A DNA stretch of 64,000 bases from Qipengyuania sphaerica (GTDB taxonomy: Bacteria > Pseudomonadota > Alphaproteobacteria > Sphingomonadales > Sphingomonadaceae), in assembly GCF_019711595.1 (NCBI RefSeq), contig NZ_JAIGNR010000001.1, forward strand, positions 1,054,001-1,118,000, in the 5' to 3' direction. A program made the translations under genes and the position numbers. How positions within the stretch are numbered: the stretch's first letter is position 1; the number at the start of each line of letters is the position of its first letter. The notes under the pieces are model-generated. The model was not told the DNA's origin. It saw nothing but the letters and a program-made list of their open reading frames with translations, and ran no database searches. Positions 31,716 to 42,887 of the stretch are shown here, piece after piece.

Positions 31716-31768
31716 CCCCGAAAGGGGCTTTGCGGGGCTTTCGTTACAGGATTTAGGGAATTTCAGAC

Positions 31769-32557
31769 GTGGCAGCCGAACAGGCCAAAGTCGATCCGAT
31801 GTACCAGTTCACCATCGAGCCGCTCGGCGGTTCGGAGGCTTGGGAACTGGCCGGTTACAACATCGCCTTCACCAACTCCGCTATGTGGATGCTGATCACC
31901 ACCGTGGTGCTCTTCATTTTCGTGCTGGGCGGGATGCGTCGCCAGCTGGTTCCCGGACGCTGGCAGATGATGGTGGAAACCTTCACCGGCTTCATCGATA
32001 ACATGCTGGAAGCGAACATCGGCAAGGCCGGGCGCAAATATGTACCCTATGTCTTCAGCCTGTTCATGTTCATCCTGTTCGCGAACCTCCTCGGCCTGCT
32101 GCCGCTGGGCGTGATCGGGCTGCATCCGTTCACCTTTACCAGTCACTTCACCGTGACCGGCGTGCTGGCGATCATCAGCTTCTCGATCGTGCTCCTGGTC
32201 GGCTTCTGGAAGCATGGCTTGCACTTCTTCAGCCTGTTTGTGCCGCACGGCACGCCGCTGCCGATGATCCCGGTGATCGCGCCGATCGAGTTCATCTCCT
32301 TCATGGTGCGCCCGTTCAGCCTCGGCCTGCGTCTTTTCGTGGCCATGATGGCTGGTCACGTCCTGCTCGAAGTTCTCTCGAGCTTCGTGATCGACGGCAC
32401 GAATGCCGGCGCGGGCTTCGGTCTGCTGGTCGGCCTGCCCAGCTTCATCCTGATGATCGGTATCTGCGCTCTCGAGCTGCTCGTTGCCGGTATCCAGGCC
32501 TATGTTTTCGCACTTTTGACGTCGCTGTACATCAACGACGCCGAGAACCTTCACTAA
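31769..32557 (+). CDS. atpB: F0F1 ATP synthase subunit a
   Basis: The proton-channel subunit of F0. About six membrane helices in 262 residues. The essential arginine is Arg188 in FSLGLRLFVAMMAGH (Arg210 of E. coli). It starts with GTG at 31769; the next in-frame ATG (31800) would remove ten residues. Second gene of the F0 operon. Confidence 0.97.
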   Translation: MAAEQAKVDPMYQFTIEPLGGSEAWELAGYNIAFTNSAMWMLITTVVLFIFVLGGMRRQLVPGRWQMMVETFTGFIDNMLEANIGKAGRKYVPYVFSLFMFILFANLLGLLPLGVIGLHPFTFTSHFTVTGVLAIISFSIVLLVGFWKHGLHFFSLFVPHGTPLPMIPVIAPIEFISFMVRPFSLGLRLFVAMMAGHVLLEVLSSFVIDGTNAGAGFGLLVGLPSFILMIGICALELLVAGIQAYVFALLTSLYINDAENLH

Positions 32558-32594
32558 GTCTTCAATTCAAAAAGTTTTTCCAAAGGAGTTTGTC

Positions 32595-32822
32595 ATGGAA
32601 ATGGAAGCTGCAAAGCTCATCGGTGCTGGCCTCGCTGCAATCGGCGCTGGTATGGCTGCAATCGGCGTGGGTAACGTCTTCGGTTCGTTCCTCGAAAGCG
32701 CTCTGCGCAACCCGGGTGCAGCCGACGGCCAGCAGGGCCGCCTGTTCATCGGCTTCGCCGCTGCCGAGCTTCTCGGCCTGCTGGCGTTCGTCGTTGCCAT
32801 GATCCTGATCTTCGTCGCCTAA
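32595..32822 (+). CDS. atpE: F0F1 ATP synthase subunit c
   Basis: A 75-residue two-helix hairpin that forms the rotor ring. The proton-binding carboxylate is Glu58 in FAAAELLGLL, and the polar loop is RNPGAADGQQGR. No sodium-type Gln/Ser ligand pattern is obvious, so it should be proton-driven. AAGGAG lies upstream. Confidence 0.97.
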   Translation: MEMEAAKLIGAGLAAIGAGMAAIGVGNVFGSFLESALRNPGAADGQQGRLFIGFAAAELLGLLAFVVAMILIFVA

Positions 32823-32908
32823 CAGCGCGAAATCATGTTCCGGGTGCCGGTTGGGAACAGCCTGACCGGCCCCGCAATTTTCCTGCTTCACGCTTTTCGA
32901 GAGCTGCA

Positions 32909-33403
32909 ATGCCCCAGATAGCACAGCTTGCCGATACATGGTCCAGCCAGGTCTTCTGGTTGCTGGTCTTCTTCGGCATCACCTTCTTCGTCATCGGCAA
33001 GGGAATGGTTCCCAAGGTGATGGACACCGTCGCCCAGCGTGACGGCCAGATCGCCGCGGACCTCGCCGCTGCCAAGGCCGCGCGCGACGCTGCCGACGAG
33101 CAGGAAGAAGCCTGGCGGGTCAAGGAAAACGAGAACCGCGCCGCGGCGCAGGCGATCGTTGCCAAGGCCAAGGACGAAGCTGCCAAGAAGAGCGAGAAGA
33201 AGCTCGCCGCCGCGCAGAAGCGTCTCGACAAGAAGCTGGCCGAAGCGGAAGTCCGCATCGACGAAGCGCGCACCGCCGCGCTCGCCGAAGTCGAAAGCGT
33301 TGCCACCGAGGCTGCGCAGGACATCGTCAAGACGCTTGCTGGCGTCTCGGTGACCAAGCCTGTCGCTGCCAAGGCAGTGAAGGAGCAGATGGCCCATGGC
33401 TAA
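32909..33403 (+). CDS. atpG: F0F1 ATP synthase subunit b'
   Basis: A 164-residue stator protein: one membrane helix near residues 13-33 (SSQVFWLLVFFGITFFVIG), then a long Ala/Lys/Glu-rich coiled coil. Alphaproteobacteria carry two unlike b subunits that form a heterodimer; this is the b' type. Its 3' end overlaps the start of atpF by eight bases. Confidence 0.93.
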   Translation: MPQIAQLADTWSSQVFWLLVFFGITFFVIGKGMVPKVMDTVAQRDGQIAADLAAAKAARDAADEQEEAWRVKENENRAAAQAIVAKAKDEAAKKSEKKLAAAQKRLDKKLAEAEVRIDEARTAALAEVESVATEAAQDIVKTLAGVSVTKPVAAKAVKEQMAHG

Positions 33404-33977
33404 TCCGAACACCTCCGACCTGCCCGAAGTCATCGCGACCGACGCTGCTCAGGCCAATGTCGAAATCGATACTGGTGCCGGCAAGCATGTCGAGCCCGAA
33501 CTGTGGGGCCTCGCTCCCTTCCAGGTCGTCTCGATCTCGATGCTCGTCCTGCTGATGTTCGCCTTCTTCGGCGCCAAGGTCCATAAGACCATCGCCGGCG
33601 GTCTCGACAGCAAGATCGCAGCAATCAAGGAACAGCTCGAAGAGGCAAAGCAGCTTCGTGCCGAAGCCGAAGCTCTCCGCAAGGAATATGCCGACAAGAT
33701 CGCCGGTGCCGAGAAGGATGCCGAAGCCATGCTCGTGAATGCGCAGCATGAAGCAGACGCAATCCTCGAAAAGGCGGAGGCCGACAGCAAGGCCATGGTC
33801 GAGCGTCGCAAGCGCATGGCTGAAGACAAGATATCGGCTGCAGAGCGCGAAGCAGTCGAGGACGTGCGCAACCGCGCCGTCACCGCAGCCACGGGCGCAA
33901 GCCGCAAGCTCATCGCTGAAAAGCATGATGCCGAAGCCGACAAGAAGCTCGCCGACAAGCTGATCGCCGGCATCTGA
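33396..33977 (+). CDS. atpF: F0F1 ATP synthase subunit b
   Basis: A 193-residue stator protein with a 40-residue soluble N-terminal extension, one membrane helix (about 45-62, VSISMLVLLMFAFFGAKV) and a long coiled coil rich in Ala, Glu and Lys. It overlaps atpG, so the two halves of the stalk are translated together. The F1 genes are elsewhere, as is usual in alphaproteobacteria. A terminator follows. Confidence 0.94.
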   Translation: MANPNTSDLPEVIATDAAQANVEIDTGAGKHVEPELWGLAPFQVVSISMLVLLMFAFFGAKVHKTIAGGLDSKIAAIKEQLEEAKQLRAEAEALRKEYADKIAGAEKDAEAMLVNAQHEADAILEKAEADSKAMVERRKRMAEDKISAAEREAVEDVRNRAVTAATGASRKLIAEKHDAEADKKLADKLIAGI

Positions 33978-34001
33978 TTTTCCCGATTGGACGGGAACGA
34001 G

Positions 34002-34029
34002 AAGGGCGGCCCTTAGGGTCGCCCTTTTT
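34002..34029 (+). terminator. Rho-independent terminator of the F0 operon
   Basis: GGGCGGCCC pairs with GGGTCGCCC around a short TTA loop, then TTTTT. Located 24 bases past atpF. Confidence 0.88.
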
Positions 34030-34030
34030 G

Positions 34031-35005
34031 TTACGGGGTGAGTACGATCTTGCCCACGATCTCGCCGCGCTCCATCGCTTCGAATGCGTCGCGCCAATTT
34101 TCGAGAGGCAGGATGCGGTCGATATGAGGTGTGATGCGCTTCTTGCTGGCTAGCGTATCGATAGCTTCGGCCACCCGGCGCGCACGTGCGGGGAATTGGC
34201 GCGCGTATTCCCCGGCACGAACGCCAACTACCGAAAAGCCCTTGATGAGGGGGATATTGACCGCGATCTCGGGAATGCGTCCGGCAACAAAGCCAACAAC
34301 GAGCAGCTTGCCGCCGAAGGTGACGCAGCGCGTACTCTCATCGAACACATCGCCGCCGACGGGATCGAATACGAGATCGCACAGCCTGCCATCGGTGAGC
34401 TCCGCCACTTCGTCGCGGAAACGCCCCTGGTTGAGGATCACGGCGTAAGGTCGGGCGGCTCGGCGCAAGGCTTCGAGTTTGTCCTCGCGGTGCGTAGCTG
34501 CAATGACTCGTGCCCCGAGCGCCTTCGCGAGGTCGCAGGCTGCTAGTCCCACGCCTCCGCTCGCGCCATGAACCAGGACGGTCTGACCCTTTTCCAGACT
34601 GCCCTGTTCGACAAGTGCCACATAGGCCGTGTGATAGGCAGCCCCCATCGCTGCCGCCTGCGCGAAATCGAGCCCATCGGGGATTTTGCGGAGCGCATTT
34701 GCGGAAAGGACGATTTGCTCGGCAAAGGCACCCGTTTTCGCGCCGCCCATGACCGGATCGCCGGGCTTGAATACCCCGCCGGCATCGGCCTCGATCACCT
34801 CGCCTGCCATCTCCAGCCCCGAGATGAAGGGGAGGTCGGGTTTGAACTGGTATTCCCCGCGCGTCATCAGCAGGTCGGGATAATTGAGCGAGGCAGCCCG
34901 CACGCGCACGAGCACCTCGCCAAGCCGGCGCTGCGGTGCAGACGTGTCGACCAGCGATACTCCTGACAGGTCGCGCGATAAACTCTCGACGACGAGCGCT
35001 TTCAT
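34031..35005 (-). CDS. NADPH:quinone oxidoreductase-like MDR protein
   Basis: A 324-residue medium-chain dehydrogenase/reductase without the zinc ligands. The cofactor motif is VHGASGGVGLAACDLAKALGA near residues 145-165, and the N-terminal part has ASLNYPDLLMTRGEYQF, typical of quinone oxidoreductases. The electron acceptor is unknown. The start is the ATG at 35005; a longer frame to 35191 is antisense-like sequence over gloB. It follows gloB by four bases, so both are likely co-transcribed. Confidence 0.92.
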   Translation of the reverse strand: MKALVVESLSRDLSGVSLVDTSAPQRRLGEVLVRVRAASLNYPDLLMTRGEYQFKPDLPFISGLEMAGEVIEADAGGVFKPGDPVMGGAKTGAFAEQIVLSANALRKIPDGLDFAQAAAMGAAYHTAYVALVEQGSLEKGQTVLVHGASGGVGLAACDLAKALGARVIAATHREDKLEALRRAARPYAVILNQGRFRDEVAELTDGRLCDLVFDPVGGDVFDESTRCVTFGGKLLVVGFVAGRIPEIAVNIPLIKGFSVVGVRAGEYARQFPARARRVAEAIDTLASKKRITPHIDRILPLENWRDAFEAMERGEIVGKIVLTP

Positions 35006-35009
35006 GCCT

Positions 35010-35765
35010 TCAGAACTTGTCTTTGGCGGCACGCAGGGCGGCAAACGTCTCGGCCGGGTTCGCTCCGCCCCAGCGATTGCGAAGATCGTTGCTATCGGCG
35101 CGCAGAAACGGATTGGTTTCAAGCTCTCGCGACAGGAGGGTGGGCACAGTTGGCTCGCCCTTGGCTCGTTTCTCCTCGACACGGGCCGCATACAGTCTCA
35201 GCTCTGCATTGTCGGGATCGGCATGGAGGGCGAACCTGGCATTCGCCGCAGTATATTCGTGCGCGCAATATAGCAGGGTGTTGTCGGGCAACTGGCGAAT
35301 ACGGTCGAGGCTGTTCCAGAACTGTTCGGGTTCGCCCTCGAACATGCGTCCGCAGCCCAAGGCAAATACGCTGTCGCCGACGAAAGCGGTATCGGCTTCG
35401 GCGATATGATAGGCGATGTGTCCGTTGGTGTGGCCCGACACATCGATAACGCGCGCGTGCCAATCACCAAGTGCGACGCTGTCGCCATTCCCCACAATCC
35501 GGTCGATCGGTGAGAGCTTCTCCACTTCCTGAGGGGCGATTACCGTAGCGCCAGTCGCTTCGACGATGGCCTTGTTTCCGCCCGCATGGTCAGGATGCCA
35601 GTGGGTGTTCCAGATCTGAGTGATGCTCCAGCCCTTGTTGGCGGCCTGTTTCAGATACTCCGCGCCATCGGGTGTATCGATTGCCGCGGTCTCGCCGCTA
35701 TCGGGATCGTGGAGGAGATATCCGTAATTGTCGGACAGGCAGGGGAACTGGTGAATCTCAAGCAT
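35010..35765 (-). CDS. gloB: Hydroxyacylglutathione hydrolase (glyoxalase II)
   Basis: Hydrolyses S-lactoylglutathione to lactate and glutathione in methylglyoxal detoxification. The metallo-beta-lactamase motif THWHPDH is near residues 54-60, and further ligands lie in SGHTNGH, FVGDSVFALGCGR and CAHEYT. 251 residues with the C-terminal glutathione-binding part (ELETNPFLRAD). The next gene on the strand is a reductase that may act in the same stress response. Confidence 0.96.
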   Translation of the reverse strand: MLEIHQFPCLSDNYGYLLHDPDSGETAAIDTPDGAEYLKQAANKGWSITQIWNTHWHPDHAGGNKAIVEATGATVIAPQEVEKLSPIDRIVGNGDSVALGDWHARVIDVSGHTNGHIAYHIAEADTAFVGDSVFALGCGRMFEGEPEQFWNSLDRIRQLPDNTLLYCAHEYTAANARFALHADPDNAELRLYAARVEEKRAKGEPTVPTLLSRELETNPFLRADSNDLRNRWGGANPAETFAALRAAKDKF

Positions 35766-35824
35766 GGGTTCTTTTCTGTCCTACCGCTTCGCTACTTCAG
35801 GACACCGAAGCTAGGCCCGGTCGC

Positions 35825-35868
35825 GAAAATAGGAAAGGCCCGCCTGCTCCTGTGAGCAGGCGGGCCTT
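35825..35868 (-). terminator. Rho-independent terminator of rpsA
   Basis: A perfect 15-bp stem: 35835-35849 pairs with 35854-35868 around a 4-base loop. On the minus strand it is followed by TTTCCTATTTT. It ends the rpsA message 31 bases after the stop. Confidence 0.9.
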
Positions 35869-35898
35869 CCTGATTACCCTGAAGCGGGTGGGAAGAGC

Positions 35899-37602
35899 TT
35901 AGTCTTCCTTCTTCTTCAGCGCTTCGCCGAGGATGTCGCCGAGCGACGCACCCGAATCCGACGAACCGAACTGTGCAACCGCTTCCTTCTCTTCGGCGAT
36001 CTGACGTGCCTTGATCGAGAAGGTGGGCTTCTTCGAGCGGTCGAAACCGGTGACCATGGCATCGACCTTGGCGCCGGGCTGGAAGCGATCCGAGCGCTGC
36101 TCGTCACGATCACGGCCGAGGTCCGAACGCTTGATGAAGCCGGTTGCGCCGTCTTCGCCGACCTGGACTTCGAGGCCGCCATCGCGGACTTCGAGGACGG
36201 TGACGGTGACAACCTGGTTCTTGCGCAGGTCGCTCTGTGCGCCGGCTTCGGTCGGAGCACCCTTTTCGAGCTGCTTCATGCCGAGGCTGATGCGTTCCTT
36301 CTCGATGTCGACATCGAGAACGACGGCTTCGACCTGCTCGCCCTTGCGGTGCAGGGCGAGGGCGTCTTCACCCGAGATGCCCCATGCGATGTCCGACATG
36401 TGGACCATGCCGTCGACGTCGCCCGGAAGGCCGATGAAGAGACCGAATTCGGTGGCGTTCTTGACTTCGCCTTCGACCTTGGCGCCAACCGGATGCGCTT
36501 CGGCGAATTCTTCCCACGGATTGCGCTGAGCCTGCTTGAGGCCGAGCGAAATGCGGCGCTTCTCGCTATCCACTTCGAGGACCATGACTTCGACTTCCTG
36601 CGAGGTCGAGACGATCTTGCCCGGGTGGACGTTCTTCTTGGTCCAGCTCATTTCCGAAACGTGGACCAGGCCTTCGATGCCCGGCTCGATTTCGACGAAT
36701 GCGCCGTATTCGGTGATGTTGGTAACGGTGCCCGTCAGCTTCATGCCGACCGGGTACTTGGCCGAAACACCATCCCACGGATCCGACTCCAGCTGCTTCA
36801 TGCCAAGGCTGATGCGCTGGGTGTCTTCGTTGATGCGGATGATCTGGACGGTCACGGTCTGGCCGATTTCGATCATTTCGCTGGGGTGGTTGACGCGCTT
36901 GTAGCTCATGTCGGTGACATGAAGCAGGCCGTCGATACCGCCGAGGTCGACGAATGCGCCGTAATCGGTGATGTTCTTGACCACGCCGTCAATGACCTGG
37001 TTTTCGGTCAGGTCGTTGATGAGCTCGCTACGCTGTTCTGCACGGGTCTCTTCGAGGACCGCGCGGCGCGAGACGACGATGTTACCGCGGCGACGGTCCA
37101 TCTTGAGGATCTGGAAAGGCTGGGCCATGTCCATGAGCGGGGTGACGTCGCGCACGGGGCGGATGTCGACCTGCGAACCGGGCAGGAAGGCCACTGCGCC
37201 GTCGAGGTCGACGGTGAAGCCGCCCTTGACGCGGCCGAAGATGCGGCCTTCGACGCGCTTGCCTTCGCCGAATTCGCTTTCAAGCTTGTCCCATGCGGCT
37301 TCGCGGCGTGCGCGGTCGCGCGACAGCATGGCTTCGCCGTCGGCGTTCTCGATGCGGTCGACGAAGACTTCGACTTCCGAGCCGACTTCGAGGCCGTGCT
37401 CGTCTTCGCCGCGCATGAATTCCTTGAGGTCGACGCGGCCTTCGCTCTTCAGGCCGACATCGATGTGGGCCATGCCGTTTTCGATGGAGGTGACGGTGCC
37501 CTTGACGACGCGGCCTTCGAAGCCGCCTTCATCGGCGCCACCGAGCTGCTCGTCGAGCATTGCCGCGAAATCGTCGCGGGTGGGATTGGCTGAGGTTGCC
37601 AT
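35899..37602 (-). CDS. rpsA: 30S ribosomal protein S1
   Basis: A 567-residue protein with six S1 RNA-binding repeats, seen as recurring GxxxxGxVxNITxYGAFVxL blocks (for example DGVVKNITDYGAFVDLGGIDG and TGTVTNITEYGAFVEIEPG). It brings structured mRNAs to the ribosome. It lies downstream of cmk on the same strand, the classic arrangement, with a 211-base leader between them that holds no gene. Confidence 0.97.
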   Translation of the reverse strand: MATSANPTRDDFAAMLDEQLGGADEGGFEGRVVKGTVTSIENGMAHIDVGLKSEGRVDLKEFMRGEDEHGLEVGSEVEVFVDRIENADGEAMLSRDRARREAAWDKLESEFGEGKRVEGRIFGRVKGGFTVDLDGAVAFLPGSQVDIRPVRDVTPLMDMAQPFQILKMDRRRGNIVVSRRAVLEETRAEQRSELINDLTENQVIDGVVKNITDYGAFVDLGGIDGLLHVTDMSYKRVNHPSEMIEIGQTVTVQIIRINEDTQRISLGMKQLESDPWDGVSAKYPVGMKLTGTVTNITEYGAFVEIEPGIEGLVHVSEMSWTKKNVHPGKIVSTSQEVEVMVLEVDSEKRRISLGLKQAQRNPWEEFAEAHPVGAKVEGEVKNATEFGLFIGLPGDVDGMVHMSDIAWGISGEDALALHRKGEQVEAVVLDVDIEKERISLGMKQLEKGAPTEAGAQSDLRKNQVVTVTVLEVRDGGLEVQVGEDGATGFIKRSDLGRDRDEQRSDRFQPGAKVDAMVTGFDRSKKPTFSIKARQIAEEKEAVAQFGSSDSGASLGDILGEALKKKED

Positions 37603-37813
37603 ATGTGAGTAGTCCTAAGTTCGTTTTGCTACCGGCCACCGGTTTTACCGGGGTCTTTCTCCGTCTGCCTGCGCACCATTGCACGGGCCGTACGGGGCAA
37701 GAGGGCCGTGATCTCCGTGAAGCCGGATGCTGTCACGAAGGTCCATCGAATCCGAAAGATTTGGTGAACGGGCGCGCGCCTAGGCGGAAACGTGGCCGAA
37801 ATCAAGAAAAATA

Positions 37814-38437
37814 CTAGGCGGAAAGCGCCTCTTCGACGGCCTTGATGGCGGTGACAATCGCCTCGTCTTTACCGAGCGAGCTGGTATCAATGACCATGGC
37901 GTCCGGCGCGGGGATAAGCGGGGCGACCGCGCGGTTGCGGTCACGTTCGTCGCGGCGGCGGAGGTCGTCCTCGATTTCGAGCAGGGTCACCTGCACACCC
38001 CGATCGCGCATTTCGAGGAAACGGCGTTGCGCGCGCGCCTCGACGCTGGCGGTGATGAAGAGCTTGGCCTCGGCTTCAGGCGCGATCACGGTGCCGATAT
38101 CGCGCCCGTCGAGCACCGCGCCGCCTTCCTGCGTGGCGAAGCTGCGTTGGCGCTCGTGAAGCGCCTGGCGGACTGCGGGGTGGACCGAGACCCGGCTGGC
38201 GAGCCCGCCGGTTTCCTCGTTTCTTAGATGCGGGTCGGCGAGCATGCTGTCGGGAAAACTCGTCGCAGCAAGAGCATCGCCGCCATCGTCGGGATCCCCG
38301 CCGTCGAGGAACACCTGCCGCCCCACTGCGCGATAGAGGAGCCCGGTGTCGAGATGCGGCAGTCCGAAATGCTCGCCCAATGCCTTGGCGATCGTGCCCT
38401 TGCCCGAAGCGGTCGGTCCGTCGACGGCAATGATCAT
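37814..38437 (-). CDS. cmk: Cytidylate kinase
   Basis: Phosphorylates CMP and dCMP. P-loop GPTASGKGT at residues 7-15, DGRDIGTVI in the CMP site and the lid region RRRDERDRNRAVAPL. 207 residues. Its start codon overlaps the end of the previous small membrane-protein gene by four bases, and aroA lies just before that, giving an aroA-(membrane protein)-cmk-rpsA order. Confidence 0.97.
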   Translation of the reverse strand: MIIAVDGPTASGKGTIAKALGEHFGLPHLDTGLLYRAVGRQVFLDGGDPDDGGDALAATSFPDSMLADPHLRNEETGGLASRVSVHPAVRQALHERQRSFATQEGGAVLDGRDIGTVIAPEAEAKLFITASVEARAQRRFLEMRDRGVQVTLLEIEDDLRRRDERDRNRAVAPLIPAPDAMVIDTSSLGKDEAIVTAIKAVEEALSA

Positions 38438-38709
38438 GCGGTTTCGACCTCGGCCGGTTTCGGTGTGCGCAGCGCCTTCACTATGCCGAACAGGGCGATC
38501 ACCATCCAGACGATCTCCAGCACCATGGTCGGCAAGTTGTAGTTCACCGTCAGCGAGATTGCGAGGAGCGCCGCGCCGATGAAATTGACCACGTTGAACA
38601 ACAACAGGTTCATGTTCTTTGCCATGTTCGAATAGGCGAAGGCGGCAACGATGCAGAAGCTGCCGGCAAACCCGATCAGGTCTGCAACGAAGGAGGAAAT
38701 TCCGGGCAT
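38434..38709 (-). CDS. CBU_0592-like small membrane protein
   Basis: A 91-residue protein with three hydrophobic segments, beginning SSFVADLIGFAGSFCIVAAFAYSN and containing NMNLLLFNVVNFIGAALLAIS, the pattern of the CBU_0592 membrane domain. Function unknown. It starts directly after the aroA stop and overlaps cmk by four bases, so it is a fixed passenger in this housekeeping operon. Confidence 0.75.
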   Translation of the reverse strand: MPGISSFVADLIGFAGSFCIVAAFAYSNMAKNMNLLLFNVVNFIGAALLAISLTVNYNLPTMVLEIVWMVIALFGIVKALRTPKPAEVETA

Positions 38710-40020
38710 TCAGTCGGCTCCGGCCTTGTGTAGCAAGGCGATGAAATTGGGGAAGCTGGTGGCGATGGGTTCGGCGCTATCGATAGTGACGCCGCCCTTG
38801 CTGGCGAGGCCCGCGACTGCCATGCTCATGGCGATGCGGTGGTCCAAATGGGTGGTGACTGGACCGCCTCCTGATAGAGCTTTGCCGCCACTGCCGTGGA
38901 TGACAAGGCCATCTTCACGTTCCTCGATATCGGCCCCGGCCAAGCTGAGCGCGGCCGCCATGGCGGAGAGCCGGTCGCTTTCCTTGACGCGCAGCTCGTC
39001 GAGGCCGGATGTAACGGTTGTGCCCTCGGCCAGAGCGGCGGCGACGAAGAGGACCGGAAACTCATCGATCATGCTGGGCGCGACTTCGGGATCGACTTCG
39101 ATGCCTTTCAACCCGGCGTGGCGCACCCTCAAATCCGCCACCGGTTCGCCGCCGACTTCGCGCTCGTCGAGATATTCGATGTTCGCACCCATCTGTTCGA
39201 GCACGCGGTAGATGCCGTTGCGCGTCGGGTTGAGGCCGACGTTCTCGATCGTCAGGTCGCTTCCTGGAACGATGCTCGCGGCGACCGCGAAGAAAGCGGC
39301 CGAGGACGGGTCGCCGGGCACGGTGATGTCACAGGGTGTGAGGTCGCAGGGGCCATGGACCTTGATGATCCGCTCGCCATCCTGCTCCTCGACATCGACG
39401 GTCACGCCGAAGCCTCGCAACATCCGCTCCGTATGGTCGCGCGTCGGGACGGGTTCGACTACGGTGGTGATGCCTGGCGTGTTCAGGCCCGCCAGCAGCA
39501 CCGCGCTCTTGACCTGCGCGCTCGCGACCGGGAGCCGGTAGCTGATCGGCACGGCAGGCTGCATTCCCTCCATCATCAGCGGCAAAGTCCCGCCGGGGGA
39601 TGGGGTGAAGCTTGCGCCCATGGTCGAAAGTGGCTCGATAACGCGACCCATCGGGCGTTTGGACAGGCTCGCATCGCCCATGAAAGTGGCAGTGATGCCA
39701 TGGCTAGCGACGAGGCCCATGAGGAGCCGTGTCGAGGTCCCCGAATTGCCCATGTCGAGCGCTCGTTCGGGCTGGAGCAGCGTGCCGACCCCAACGCCGT
39801 CGACCACCCAGTCATCGCCGTCTTTCCCGATCACTGCGCCCATCTCGCGCAGCGCGGCGGCGGTCGCCAGCACGTCCTCGCCCTCGAGCAGGCCCGAAAT
39901 CCGGCTGCGGCCAACGGCCAGAGCGCCGAACATCAGCGCGCGGTGGCTTATCGACTTGTCTCCGGGCACGCGGATGCGTCCGGTCAGCGGGCCTTTTGGC
40001 GAAAAACGGTGTGTGCTCAC
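38710..40020 (-). CDS. aroA: 3-phosphoshikimate 1-carboxyvinyltransferase (EPSP synthase)
   Basis: Sixth step of the shikimate pathway, joining PEP to shikimate-3-phosphate. Recognisable parts are [16 protein letters not shown] near the N-terminus, [15 protein letters not shown], the SKRPMGRV loop and [15 protein letters not shown]. The start is taken as the GTG at 40020 ([20 protein letters not shown]); the ribosome site is weak and an ATG at 40062 is an alternative. Residue GDKSIS and LMGLVASHG around the glyphosate-sensitive region point to the class II type, but this needs alignment. Confidence 0.96.
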   Translation of the reverse strand: MSTHRFSPKGPLTGRIRVPGDKSISHRALMFGALAVGRSRISGLLEGEDVLATAAALREMGAVIGKDGDDWVVDGVGVGTLLQPERALDMGNSGTSTRLLMGLVASHGITATFMGDASLSKRPMGRVIEPLSTMGASFTPSPGGTLPLMMEGMQPAVPISYRLPVASAQVKSAVLLAGLNTPGITTVVEPVPTRDHTERMLRGFGVTVDVEEQDGERIIKVHGPCDLTPCDITVPGDPSSAAFFAVAASIVPGSDLTIENVGLNPTRNGIYRVLEQMGANIEYLDEREVGGEPVADLRVRHAGLKGIEVDPEVAPSMIDEFPVLFVAAALAEGTTVTSGLDELRVKESDRLSAMAAALSLAGADIEEREDGLVIHGSGGKALSGGGPVTTHLDHRIAMSMAVAGLASKGGVTIDSAEPIATSFPNFIALLHKAGAD

Positions 40021-40178
40021 GAATGCGTATCCATATTGAAGCGGCGCTTTGACAGCGCCCATCCACTCTGGCAAGGCGCGCGCGCTGTTGATTCCTGCCC
40101 TGCAGGTACCCATCAATACAATTACGAATTCACGGCTCCGTCGCGATATGTGCGGGGCGGCAAATCCAAGGATTACAC

Positions 40179-40523
40179 ATGGTCAAACCTGAATGGGGCA
40201 CCAAGCGGACCTGCCCGAACTGCGGCACCCGCTTTTACGATCTGAACAAGGACGATCCCGTCACCTGCATCGAATGTGGTGAAGAGTGGACGCCCGAACC
40301 GGTGCTCAAGTCGAAGCAGCCGATCCTCGCCGAGGAAGAAGCCAAGAAGAAGAAGGACGCCGAAGCGGACAGCGATCTGGGCGGCGATGACGATGACGAT
40401 CTGGATATCGACATCGACGAAGACGATGATTCGCCGGACAATGAAGTCGATCTGGGCGGTGACGACGACCTCGGCGTCGAAACCAAGTCCAAGGGCGACG
40501 ACGACGACGCCGACGAAAGCTGA
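40179..40523 (+). CDS. TIGR02300 family protein (FYDLN acid)
   Basis: A 114-residue protein with a zinc-ribbon start ([19 protein letters not shown] and IECGEEW, four Cys) and a long, very acidic Asp-rich tail. The signature FYDLN and the acid tail define this alphaproteobacterial family of unknown function. AAGGAT precedes the ATG. It is divergent from aroA and upstream of a tRNA gene. Confidence 0.9.
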   Translation: MVKPEWGTKRTCPNCGTRFYDLNKDDPVTCIECGEEWTPEPVLKSKQPILAEEEAKKKKDAEADSDLGGDDDDDLDIDIDEDDDSPDNEVDLGGDDDLGVETKSKGDDDDADES

Positions 40524-40615
40524 TTTTCCTGTTGCATTGCGGTGAGGCCCCTTATATTGGGCGCCTCCCGCAAGGGCGACGCACCTCCCAGGATGCGTCG
40601 GTTTGAAAATGGTTC

Positions 40616-40691
<76 letters not shown>

Positions 40692-40868
40692 TTTTCCCGG
40701 ATCTGATGGTAGCAGGCCGTGGCGACGGCTGCGGCTTGCTTCCACCACACCCGGGCACACGTTTGGGTTTCACAGGGGTCTGACCCCACGCTGGCCGACG
40801 AGTGCTCGTCCGCCGGCGTTTTTCGCGTTTATTCGGACCTGATCGGGTTCGGAAGGAGTAGAACAGGC

Positions 40869-42365
<1,497 letters not shown>

Positions 42366-42404
42366 TCGAACTTACAGAAATTTACATTCGAAAGGTGAAG
42401 TAAA

Positions 42405-42878
42405 ATGGCAGTTGCAATTCGTCTGTCGCGCGGTGGCGCAAAGAAGCGTCCCTACTACCGCATTGTCGTGTCGGACTCGCGCAGCCCGCGTGACGGCAAG
42501 TACCTGGAGCAGATCGGCACCTACAACCCGATGCTCCCGAAGGACTCGGGCGAGCGCGTGAAGCTCGACGAAGACCGTGCACGTCACTGGCTCTCGGTCG
42601 GCGCGACCCCGTCGGACCGCGTCCACCGCTTCCTCGATGCCGCCGGCATCCTTGAGCGTGCGCCGAAGAACAACCCCAAGAAGGGCGAACCGGGCGAAGC
42701 CGCAAAGGAACGCGCTGAAGAAAAGGCCGCCAAGGCCGCTGAAGCTGAAGAAGCTGCCAAGGAAGCAGCTGCCGAAGCAGAAGCTCCGGCTGAAGAAGCT
42801 GCCGCTGAAGAAGCTCCGGCCGAAGAAGCCGCTGCTGAAGAAGCTCCGGCTGAAGACGCCGAAGAAAAGGCCGAGTAA
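42405..42878 (+). CDS. rpsP: 30S ribosomal protein S16 with Ala/Glu tail
   Basis: The first eighty or so residues are a normal S16 ([42 protein letters not shown]). The remaining seventy are an extension rich in Ala, Glu and Lys, ending with repeats of [10 protein letters not shown]. Total 157 residues against about 80-90 for E. coli. Extended S16 tails occur in alphaproteobacteria. It lies between ffh and rimM. Confidence 0.97.
   Translation: MAVAIRLSRGGAKKRPYYRIVVSDSRSPRDGKYLEQIGTYNPMLPKDSGERVKLDEDRARHWLSVGATPSDRVHRFLDAAGILERAPKNNPKKGEPGEAAKERAEEKAAKAAEAEEAAKEAAAEAEAPAEEAAAEEAPAEEAAAEEAPAEDAEEKAE
42780..42857 (+). repeat. 30-bp tandem repeat coding for the S16 tail
   Basis: About 2.6 copies of a 30-base unit that encodes [10 protein letters not shown] (residues 126-151 of rpsP). 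Copies differ at third positions, so the protein repeat is better kept than the DNA repeat. Confidence 0.8.
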
Positions 42879-42887
42879 GCCTTTCCG

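Noticed and set aside
36349..37593. 414-codon plus-strand open frame
   Set aside because: Antisense to rpsA; composition dominated by D, A, V and H as expected for a shadow frame.
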